A stretch of DNA of 64,000 nucleotides from Parabacteroides goldsteinii. GTDB taxonomy: Bacteria > Bacteroidota > Bacteroidia > Bacteroidales > Tannerellaceae. Numbering within the stretch: position 1 is the first letter of the stretch; every line of letters starts with the position of its first letter. Both the position numbers and the translations under genes were made by a program. Below the pieces are notes generated by a model. That model had not been told where the DNA came from, did no database searches, and saw only the letters and a list, made by a program, of their open reading frames with translations. Of the stretch, positions 58,001 through 64,000 are shown in pieces. The stretch spans positions 1 through 64,000 of the forward strand of contig NZ_JADNBB010000016.1 in NCBI RefSeq assembly GCF_015550595.1, in the 5' to 3' direction.

Positions 58001-58488
58001 TCGGATATAGTGCCGTTGGTAGTTCCTTTTTCAACAACATTTGCGCCAATGACCGGATCTCCGCTTGTATCCATAATAATCCCACTGACTTGTTTTTGCT
58101 GATTAATATTTTGAGCCAGAAGTTTTCTATTGGACAACACAATCTGTTTATCCAGAATACGGTATTGTACATCTGTTCCGCCAAATAATGTCTCTAATGT
58201 TTCATTAATATTCTTACCTTGAATATTTACATTCACTTTCCAGTCGATATCTACTGACTTATCTGTAAAAAGAAAAGAATATTCTGTCTCTTTCTCTATC
58301 CTGTCAATAACTTGTTCCACCGTTACATTCTCCAACTTCAAATTAATAACGGTACTTTGTGAATATAGGCTTTCCGCACGCAGCTGAGCTATTATTATAA
58401 ATAGTAGGAATATACCGACTCTCATAACACGCACTGATTTAAGTATACATTGGGGGATATCCCCATTGGATTGTTTTAGAATTTTCAT
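55093..58488 (-). CDS. SusC/RagA transporter with N-terminal signalling (STN) domain (pair 4)
   Basis: A 1131-residue TonB-dependent transporter. After the signal peptide (core VGIFLLFIIIAQLRAE) comes an STN domain (about 46-125, INLKLENVTVEQVIDRIEKE), which contacts the FecR-type anti-sigma factor. It is followed by the carboxypeptidase-like domain (GIIMDTSGDPVIGANVVEKG), TonB-box-like LDEVVVVGYG, a plug with SVLKDAASSSIYGSRAAAGV, and the barrel ending VLFGVSVNF. Of the four complete SusC proteins here it is the only one with an STN domain, matching the FecR gene just upstream. Substrate binding should signal through it to switch on its own operon. Confidence 0.95.
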   Translation of the reverse strand: MKILKQSNGDIPQCILKSVRVMRVGIFLLFIIIAQLRAESLYSQSTVINLKLENVTVEQVIDRIEKETEYSFLFTDKSVDIDWKVNVNIQGKNINETLETLFGGTDVQYRILDKQIVLSNRKLLAQNINQQKQVSGIIMDTSGDPVIGANVVEKGTTNGTISDVQGNFTLSVAPDATLMITYIGYIPQEIKVEKHSTFTIVLREDSETLDEVVVVGYGTMKKKDLTGAVSAIKGGDLAARKTTQLSTALQGAVAGVLVTRDNGAPGATAGSIKVRGVTTIGDTSPLVIIDGVPGDINQVNPNDVENMSVLKDAASSSIYGSRAAAGVILITTKRAKENDLSLGYNFEYGWEIPLKQPEYVGVQRYLEMTNELRYNDNNAGGWFQTYSEDQVNNWLKYNQTDPNNYPNTDWTDLILKGSAPRQTHAINIAGGTKAVRTKASFTYDKIDGLYADRFYERFMVRVNNDFKINKYLGATLDFNFKRSKAHRPTFEPFDRMRISPPVYAAMWDDGRIAEGKSGSNVYGRVMEGGTRDEWNNQIGGKASLDLTPIEGLKVSGVIAPVYNFAKIKNFNKAVPYTLADDPSTVGGYLEGQTTTKLTENRNDNYNVTIQGIANYMKSFGKHDLNLMAGYEAYYAFWENLEASRDQYELNNYPYLDLGPLSMRDNKGNAEEVSYRSWFGRVMYNYDNRYLLQANIRYDGSSRFHKKFRWGSFPSFSAGWVVSEERFMKEANLGWLSFLKARASWGTLGNERIYKPNTTDQNYYPYQAAIAFSNVLFYQNGQPLSQLSAAQQIYAIENISWEKTESFDIGLDAQFFNSRLRFTADYYKKKTKDMLLALEIPDYVGFDNPQKNTGNMHTKGYEFDLGWNDQVGDWRYGVSVNFSDFISKMGDLGGTEFLGDQVKMKGSQFNEWYGYLSDGLYQTQEEVDNLPKLNNNIKVGDVKYKDISGPDGVPDGKISSEYDRVLLGGSLPRYMFGGTVNVGYKGFDLSMAFQGVGSQLVRMNTQMVQPLRENFGNVPGFLDGNYWSPLNSEAENLNAKYPRLTYANASSNYAMSDFWLFEGRYLRLKNLTFGYTIPERIVQKISINNLRVYVSANDLFCLSKYPTGWDPEMGYDKYPITTSVLFGVSVNF

Positions 58489-58559
58489 AACTTTGTACTT
58501 GAATTTTATAATTAAACGAATTAGGACCGATTGCCGTCGGACTTAATTTTTTGATTAGG

Positions 58560-58591
58560 GGACAAGGATAAGTTGACGCTTATGCTTGTCC
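58560..58591. other. Long hairpin between fecR and susC
   Basis: GGACAAGGATAAG and CTTATGCTTGTCC pair with one mismatch around a 6-nt loop. It lies in the 168-bp gap between the FecR stop and the SusC start on the same strand. It could be a terminator, attenuator or leader structure; the minus-strand tail is only moderately T-rich. Confidence 0.55.
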
Positions 58592-58656
58592 TTTCCTTTT
58601 TACGACTACCTGTTTGTTCTTTTACGACCTCCTTTCTCTAATTTATTCCACTTATT

Positions 58657-59589
58657 TTACTTTAACCAAATATCTATACGCTGACGCGGATAAGACGAAT
58701 CCTGTAGTTGTTTTGCTTCTACAATCTTCCATTCCATAGGAGCTACTAACTTCAGATAATCAAGTATCTGGTTTATACTTTCAGTGCTAAATGAAGCTCT
58801 GCATTTATAATCAATATCAGTCTTTTTATGCATAACAATATCTACGTTATACCGTCGTGACAACTGTTTTATTACTTCATCCAGTGGAGTATTCCTAAAT
58901 ATCAGGTATCCATCCTTCCAGGCTATTTTCTCATCAACATTAACTGTACGAATCAATATTTTTTTATTCGATTTGTCATAATAAGCCTGTTCATTAGGTT
59001 TCAACAATACAGTTTGTTTGTTAATAGTAACATCGACCAGACCGGTTTCCAACGTTGTCTCTACCCACATCTCATCATTATAAGCATTCACGTTAAATTT
59101 GGTTCCATGTGCCATTACTTTCATTTCTTCATTTACTGATACATAAAAGGGATGCTGCTTATCTGATTGTACTTCAAAGTATCCTTCACCTGATAAATAT
59201 ACATTTCTTTCATCACCAACAAAGCGGGACGGATAACGGAGTGAACTACCTGCATTAAGCCAAACTTTTGATTTATCAGGCAACTCCATCTGTGTTACAA
59301 TCCCCGGTGCTGAAACAACTTCCAGATAAGAAATATGCTTATCCTCCTGTAATCGACTCATATATAAATATGATAATATGCCCGTTGATAAAATAAAAGG
59401 AAGTAGCAATATGGATGCGATCCGCATTGCACTCCTAAAAATACTTTGTTTCCAGAAATACTTGGTGATTCTTTTCTGATTCTTCATAAAAGCCTGCCCG
59501 ATATCATAATTATCATAATCACTAATATCATCGTTGATAGCTTTTGCCATACGGATATATTCTTTTATTTCTCTTTTATCCTGTTCCAT
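58657..59589 (-). CDS. FecR-family anti-sigma factor
   Basis: A 310-residue inner-membrane regulator. A short cytoplasmic N-terminus binds the ECF sigma factor; one transmembrane helix lies at about 52-75 (ILLLPFILSTGILSYLYM). The periplasmic FecR domain (about 90-200, including LPDKSKVWLNAGSSLRYPSR) and a C-terminal DUF4974-type domain that senses the STN domain of SusC follow. It is divergent from its sigma factor across 145 bp, whereas most such pairs are arranged head to tail. Downstream on the same strand is susC of pair 4. Confidence 0.93.
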   Translation of the reverse strand: MEQDKREIKEYIRMAKAINDDISDYDNYDIGQAFMKNQKRITKYFWKQSIFRSAMRIASILLLPFILSTGILSYLYMSRLQEDKHISYLEVVSAPGIVTQMELPDKSKVWLNAGSSLRYPSRFVGDERNVYLSGEGYFEVQSDKQHPFYVSVNEEMKVMAHGTKFNVNAYNDEMWVETTLETGLVDVTINKQTVLLKPNEQAYYDKSNKKILIRTVNVDEKIAWKDGYLIFRNTPLDEVIKQLSRRYNVDIVMHKKTDIDYKCRASFSTESINQILDYLKLVAPMEWKIVEAKQLQDSSYPRQRIDIWLK

Positions 59590-59691
59590 AGTATATGATT
59601 ACCTTTTATAAATAGACACACCAGCACGGGAAAGGGGACATTCTCTTCTTATTTTTTTATAAAAAAAGTGAGGTTTATATTTTCTCATTAC

Positions 59692-59699
59692 TATCTTTG
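59692..59699 (+). promoter_or_regulatory. -7 promoter element for the ECF sigma gene
   Basis: TATCTTTG fits TAnnTTTG and lies 36 bp before the GTG start at 59735. Basal sigma expression from here would prime the system. Confidence 0.65.
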
Positions 59700-59734
59700 T
59701 TTGACAAAATGAACAGACTCAATGTATATTTATT

Positions 59735-60325
59735 GTGGAAAGACCTGATACAGATAGCATAGATTATCTTTTATGGAGTATCTCCAATAATGATGACCAA
59801 GTGGCTTACCGTTCTTTATTCGAACAGTATTACGTTGCGTTGTGCCAATTTGCCAGACGGTATATCGACGACCAGGAGACACGGGAAGATATCGTACAAG
59901 ACGTATTCTTTACTATTTGGGAAAAAAGAAAAACCATCGCCCCCTGCACTTCTGCCAGGAATTTCCTGATAACATGTGTCAAGAACCTGAGCTTAAATCA
60001 CCTGCGGAACCAGGGGTACAAACAGGACTACGAAACAACGCTCCAGAAGAAACTGCCTCTCTATCTGGAAGACCAGGACGATATCTATACATTACAGGAA
60101 CTGCAAAACCTCTTAAACAAGACATTGGAAAAGTTACCTGCCGAATACCGGCTGGCTTTCGAAATGAACCGTTTTGAAAATAAGAGTATCGAAGAGATTG
60201 CTGAAATAATGGGAGTTTCCAGCAGAACGGTAAAGAGATATAAAAGTAGGGCCATAGAAATACTGAGAGAAGAGCTAAAAGATTATTTGCCTTTATTCTT
60301 ATTATTTACCCGCTTCCTTAATTAG
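59735..60325 (+). CDS. ECF-type RNA polymerase sigma factor (Bacteroidales PUL family)
   Basis: A 196-residue sigma factor. Region 2 (about 25-90) includes LFEQYYVALCQFARRYIDDQ and REDIVQDVFFTIWEKR. Region 4 (about 125-180) includes LPAEYRLAFEMNRFENKSIE and the helix-turn-helix IAEIMGVSSRTVKRYKSRAI. The start is a GTG at 59735; no ATG exists in this frame upstream of region 2. It should drive the susC/susD operon when FecR releases it. It is transcribed away from fecR and the pair 4 operon, and toward the GH2 gene. Confidence 0.93.
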   Translation: MERPDTDSIDYLLWSISNNDDQVAYRSLFEQYYVALCQFARRYIDDQETREDIVQDVFFTIWEKRKTIAPCTSARNFLITCVKNLSLNHLRNQGYKQDYETTLQKKLPLYLEDQDDIYTLQELQNLLNKTLEKLPAEYRLAFEMNRFENKSIEEIAEIMGVSSRTVKRYKSRAIEILREELKDYLPLFLLFTRFLN

Positions 60326-60327
60326 AA

Positions 60328-60385
60328 GAAATTTAAATCTCATCTAAGAGTCCTGAAAATCGGCCTTAAGCAAGATTTAAATTTC
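60328..60385. terminator. 13-bp inverted repeat between convergent sigma and GH2 genes
   Basis: GAAATTTAAATCT (60328-60340) and AGATTTAAATTTC (60373-60385) are perfect inverted copies. The position between two convergent stops suggests a bidirectional terminator, though the stem is AT-rich and the loop is 32 nt. Confidence 0.45.
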
Positions 60386-60414
60386 CGGTTTGTACCATGA
60401 ATATTTATATCCGG

Positions 60415-63327
60415 TTAATACAATGATATTTCCCCCAGCCCGGCGCGTCCTTCGGAAACATTATCTATTGTCAGACGAAGATATTTTATTTCACGGTCGA
60501 CAGTCATCGGTTTGAATTCCCAGCCTGTACATTCCCGTTCATACAAAAGTTCCCAGTGTTCGCCATCCTGTGACGTCTCCACTTTGTGCTTATAGGAAGA
60601 ACTGTCTTTCTGGAAAAGAATACGGCTGGCTGCTACATAGCCCGGACGATCCAACGCCAGCGTGATTACCTGCGGAAGTTTATCTTCGCCTGCGATCCAC
60701 CAGGTGTGGTCATCATTATCTATGATATTCGAGGACGGATACCCGTTCTGACTACTGCCTACCTGGACGGAACCGATCTTCAGACGGGGCCTTTCCAATA
60801 TACGCTTCTGCCAGGAAGAGGGCTTCACGACTACATCATCTTCTTCCTGCCCTTTGAATACCGTATGTTCTCCATCCGGCAAATAAGAGTTACGGAAAGG
60901 TTCCGTCATAACCTCTGCCCTACCGGCTGATAAACCGTCTGCGGTGGCTTCCACAACGATCTTACCGGCCTTTTTCGTCGTACGTATAAAGACAAAACCG
61001 ATACCGCCTTCGACTTTTTGCGGATTGATTCCGATACGGCTGATTGTATCGCCAATCAGTGAACCTTCTCCCGAGACCTGTATCCGGATCTCCTGCTGGG
61101 AGTTGTAGACTAAAGTGCCATTCTTATCGCAAACCTTAAAATAGACAGGAATCATATCCGAACCGTCTGCCACCGGGATAATACCATTCGTTTTGATATC
61201 TACTACCAGGTGATCCGCCTGCTCCGGTGTCGTCACATGATGTGTAGCCACTACTTTTCCATCCACAAGAGCTTCCGCTTTCAATGTCCCGGCTTCATAT
61301 TCTCCGGCATTGAAGATGAATACGGGGCTGCCCCCTTTTTCAACGACCGGACGATACAAGGGTGTCCTTTCCTCGCGTGTCTGTTTTCCTATCAGTTGAT
61401 CGTTACGGTATAATTTTACTTCATCACAATTGGAAAAGACCGTAATATCCGTTGTAGAAGAGGTGAAATCTACTGATGCATTATAGGAAGCGATAAAGAC
61501 CATCGGTCCATCGTACAATCCCGGCTGAGAGACAGACTTATCACGCATACTCTGCAACATGAAATAACTGAACTTCGGATAACGGTTGATGTCGACCACA
61601 CCGCTGTACATCGTTTCATCCTGGCTACCACGTGCATAATCGTTGTAACTCCATACAAAATGCCCACCCATATGCGGATTGGCATCCAGCATGCACCAGT
61701 CGAAATACCCTTTGCCATTCAACTGTTCGATACGGCTGCGACACTGACGCATCTGTTCTTCTTCGTTCTCTTTCAGACTGACACGGGGCTTCTCTCCTAC
61801 ACCGTCTCCCCACTCGCGGGTAAACAAGGGTTTGACCACGATGAAGTCTTCGGGATAATTGCTCATTACATCGCCATCTTTCGGGAATTTGGATACCTGT
61901 TTGTAAAAGACATCGTAATAAGGTTCCATATCGGCATGCCCGAAGTAATCACCGGCTGTATACATCTGGTCACCCGGATATTCCGCATGGGACAGTTCCT
62001 GGATTTCTTTTGCCAATGAGACCGGATAACGGGATTCATTCAGCGCCGTTTCCCAAAGTACAACAGAAGGATGATTCCGATCCCGGCGAATCATCCGACA
62101 TCCTACATCATAAAGCCGTTTGATAAATGTGGAATCGGTATTATAAAACTGCCAGCCGGGAATACATTCGACAACCAACAGGCCATACTTATCGCAGGCA
62201 TCGAGAAAAGCCGGATCACTCGGATAATGGGCGGCACGGACGGCATTGTAGCCACCCTGCTTCAGGTCGATCGCATCCCGTACCTGCATCGAATTGGAAG
62301 CAGCATCACCGACATTGGCAAAAGCCTGGTGACGGTTGGCTCCGCGCATATACAGTTTTTCTCCATTGATAAAGAAACCCTCCTCCGCTGTGTAACGGAT
62401 CGTACGGATACCGACTTTTTCCTCTGTCTCGTCCAGTACTTTTTCACCGGATAAGATTTGTGTCTGCAAGGTATAAAGATGGGGTGCGTAAGGATGCCAT
62501 AAGGCGGGATTGTCGACAATCAAATCCTGCGCTACTGTTTCGTCCGACTGTTTCTGCAAATCGACCGGAGTCTTTATTCCGGCAACCACATACCCCGTAG
62601 AATCTTTTAGCTGAGAGAATAAGGTCAACGTTTCATTCTTATCCGATCGATTACGGATATGTGTGGAGACATGGACTCTTGCCCTTTCTTTTGTCACCTC
62701 CGGAAAAGTGATGAACTGGCCGCCACCGGCTACTATCTCTTCCTGTAAAGGATCGGTTATATATATTCTATCGGTAATAACCATTCTGACATCCCGGTAT
62801 ATACCGCTATAATAATAGAAGTCCATCTTATCCTGCGGCTTTCCCGGAGGAGTCAGCGGATCATGTTCAGCAGAGACACGAACTGCCAGTACATTATTAC
62901 CGTTCCAGTCGACATGATCCGTCAGATCAGCCACAAATCCCATATAACCGCCATGATGTTTTGTTATCTTTTTCCCGTTTAAATAGACATCGCAGTTCGT
63001 CATTACTCCTTCGAAAGAGACAACGACACGTTTATCCTTATCGTTATCAGGAAGTTTAAAATAACGGCGATACCAACCGACGCCGTCATATATCGAGTTT
63101 CCTCCGCAATGCTTTGTTTCCAGTTGCATGATATGCGGCAGGGCGACGGGTATCCAGCCGGAATCATCCAAATCCATCCTGCCACCGTCAACCACTTCAC
63201 CCCGGAAGAAGGCCCAGTCAGTATTCATATCCAATACCTGACGGCCGGAAGAGGTAACGTTACAGCCATATCCCGAAAGCAGGCCGGCAAGCAGGAAAAG
63301 GGAATAGAGTATGTTTGTGTATTTCAT
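60415..63327 (-). CDS. GH2 glycosidase lipoprotein with C-terminal F5/8 (discoidin) domain
   Basis: A 970-residue enzyme, probably a beta-galactosidase, beta-glucuronidase or beta-mannosidase-like GH2. Lipobox GLLSGYGCNVTSS. Domains: sugar-binding jelly roll (about 35-185), Ig-like (about 200-300), TIM barrel (about 305-600) with the acid/base Glu in WETALNESRYP and nucleophile Glu in FTREWGDGVG, further Ig-like domains, and a discoidin module (about 850-970: SSNIIDNDDHTWWIAGEDKL, SQDGEHWELLYERECTGW) that may bind galactose or fucose units. It lies 91 bp downstream of a SusD gene on the same strand, separated by a hairpin, so it belongs to the locus running off the right edge. Confidence 0.9.
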   Translation of the reverse strand: MKYTNILYSLFLLAGLLSGYGCNVTSSGRQVLDMNTDWAFFRGEVVDGGRMDLDDSGWIPVALPHIMQLETKHCGGNSIYDGVGWYRRYFKLPDNDKDKRVVVSFEGVMTNCDVYLNGKKITKHHGGYMGFVADLTDHVDWNGNNVLAVRVSAEHDPLTPPGKPQDKMDFYYYSGIYRDVRMVITDRIYITDPLQEEIVAGGGQFITFPEVTKERARVHVSTHIRNRSDKNETLTLFSQLKDSTGYVVAGIKTPVDLQKQSDETVAQDLIVDNPALWHPYAPHLYTLQTQILSGEKVLDETEEKVGIRTIRYTAEEGFFINGEKLYMRGANRHQAFANVGDAASNSMQVRDAIDLKQGGYNAVRAAHYPSDPAFLDACDKYGLLVVECIPGWQFYNTDSTFIKRLYDVGCRMIRRDRNHPSVVLWETALNESRYPVSLAKEIQELSHAEYPGDQMYTAGDYFGHADMEPYYDVFYKQVSKFPKDGDVMSNYPEDFIVVKPLFTREWGDGVGEKPRVSLKENEEEQMRQCRSRIEQLNGKGYFDWCMLDANPHMGGHFVWSYNDYARGSQDETMYSGVVDINRYPKFSYFMLQSMRDKSVSQPGLYDGPMVFIASYNASVDFTSSTTDITVFSNCDEVKLYRNDQLIGKQTREERTPLYRPVVEKGGSPVFIFNAGEYEAGTLKAEALVDGKVVATHHVTTPEQADHLVVDIKTNGIIPVADGSDMIPVYFKVCDKNGTLVYNSQQEIRIQVSGEGSLIGDTISRIGINPQKVEGGIGFVFIRTTKKAGKIVVEATADGLSAGRAEVMTEPFRNSYLPDGEHTVFKGQEEDDVVVKPSSWQKRILERPRLKIGSVQVGSSQNGYPSSNIIDNDDHTWWIAGEDKLPQVITLALDRPGYVAASRILFQKDSSSYKHKVETSQDGEHWELLYERECTGWEFKPMTVDREIKYLRLTIDNVSEGRAGLGEISLY

Positions 63328-63353
63328 GTCTTCAAGTCTTTTCGATACAAAAT

Positions 63354-63388
63354 AAGGGATATATCAGAAATAATCCAATATATCCCTT
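63354..63388 (-). other. Hairpin between susD and the GH2 gene, possible attenuator
   Basis: AAGGGATATAT and ATATATCCCTT form a perfect 11-bp stem with a 13-nt loop. It lies between co-oriented genes. There is no strong T-run, so partial read-through into the GH2 gene is likely, giving more SusD than enzyme. Confidence 0.5.
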
Positions 63389-63418
63389 CACTTAATCAAT
63401 ATAGTTGTCAATACCTAA

Positions 63419-64000
63419 TTAATAGCCGGTATTCTGTTTCAGATTCGGATTCTTATCCAGGTAATCCTGTTTGATAGGCAGATAACGGTTATGAGTAGCA
63501 AACGAACGGTTCTCGATCAGGCTTGTACCGGAAACCGTTGCACGTTTATACGGATCGGATTCACCGGTATTTACGGTACCTGATACGCGGGTCAACGGAC
63601 CGTTCATCAGTGTTTCGGCCAGCATCTTGCCGCTATCGTCTTTCCAACGCAGGATATCGGCACGGCGAAGGCCTTCACCAGCCAGTTCGACAGAACGTTC
63701 ACGGCGGATCAATTCACGCAATTTTGCTTGCGTAGCATATTTACCACGGTCTACTGCCGGCATACCGACACGGTTACGAACCTGATCCAACATACCGTAT
63801 ATTTCGGCAGACGGACCATTTAATTCGTTTTCTGCTTCGGCATAACTCAGTAATACTTCGGCATACCGGAAGATAATCACGGAGGCATTCGTAGCCCACA
63901 TATCGGCATATTGTGACTTGTCCAACAGATATTTGCCCCAAGTCAATCCTGTCTTGGAAGCATTATCGGCATCGTCCGGATTATTCGGATTCTTACTTCC
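63419..64000 (-). CDS. SusD/RagB family lipoprotein, C-terminal part (cut by window edge)
   Basis: The frame is open to the end of the window, giving about 193 residues of the C-terminus. SusD marks: IIFRYAEVLLSYAEAENELN, LRELIRRERSVELAGEGLRR, and the family ending DKNPNLKQNTGY. Its susC partner should lie beyond the right edge. The GH2 enzyme follows on the same strand. Confidence 0.92.
   Translation of the reverse strand, partial: GSKNPNNPDDADNASKTGLTWGKYLLDKSQYADMWATNASVIIFRYAEVLLSYAEAENELNGPSAEIYGMLDQVRNRVGMPAVDRGKYATQAKLRELIRRERSVELAGEGLRRADILRWKDDSGKMLAETLMNGPLTRVSGTVNTGESDPYKRATVSGTSLIENRSFATHNRYLPIKQDYLDKNPNLKQNTGY

Noticed and set aside
58495-58502. Plus-strand TAACTTTG near the start of SusC pair 4
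   Set aside because: It points against the susC gene and toward fecR's 3' end with no plus-strand gene to serve; likely chance.

Overview
The window is a piece of a Bacteroidales chromosome, most likely Parabacteroides or a close relative. The signs are four complete SusC/SusD pairs plus the start of another, repeated TAnnTTTG-type (-7) promoter elements, start codons without strong Shine-Dalgarno sequences, and the bamD - rpoZ(omega) - DUF4293 cluster. I see no tRNA, rRNA or CRISPR array.

Layout. 1-4.7 kb: the right half of a large palindromic repeat, a secreted GH2 beta-galactosidase, a 22-bp tandem repeat, an HU-like protein and a small secreted protein. 4.8-10.2 kb: SusC/SusD pair 1. 10.4-15.4 kb: housekeeping genes (DUF4293, RNA polymerase omega, BamD, ACT protein, phenylacetate-CoA ligase, MFS exporter). 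15.5-20.9 kb: SusC/SusD pair 2 with a small secreted protein upstream. 21.0-22.2 kb: an AT-rich island with an HlyD N-terminal fragment, an orphan PKD-like secreted protein and an outer-membrane barrel remnant. 22.2-27.5 kb: SusC/SusD pair 3, whose promoter lies between two perfect 18-bp inverted repeats and is probably invertible (phase-variable). 27.5-29.1 kb: decayed DNA including a truncated dnaB. 29.2-38.2 kb: MATE transporter, dihydroorotase, GH106 rhamnosidase-like enzyme, PL8 lyase and a polyprenol-phosphate mannosyltransferase, all on the minus strand. 38.4-39.7 kb: a second graveyard (Rpn-type transposase remnant, a full 0.45-kb palindromic element, a truncated glucosaminidase). 39.7-45.9 kb: a two-component system divergent from a TonB-type outer-membrane receptor, then a TPR protein. 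45.9-64 kb: a polysaccharide-utilisation-type locus built around a divergent ECF sigma/FecR pair, with SusC/SusD pair 4, a propeller lipoprotein carrying a duplicated module, an FAD oxidoreductase, a GH43-like propeller enzyme, a lyxose-isomerase-like cupin, a GH2 enzyme with a discoidin domain, and the C-terminus of another SusD.

How it works together. SusC/SusD pairs import oligomers across the outer membrane. The GH2, GH106, PL8 and propeller enzymes trim glycans outside or in the periplasm. ECF sigma/FecR, the two-component system and the probable invertible promoter decide which systems are on. The strongest candidate for an interesting undescribed feature is the invertible promoter upstream of SusC at about 27.0-27.5 kb. 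After it come the large palindromic repeat family and the short-period tandem repeats that sit between genes.
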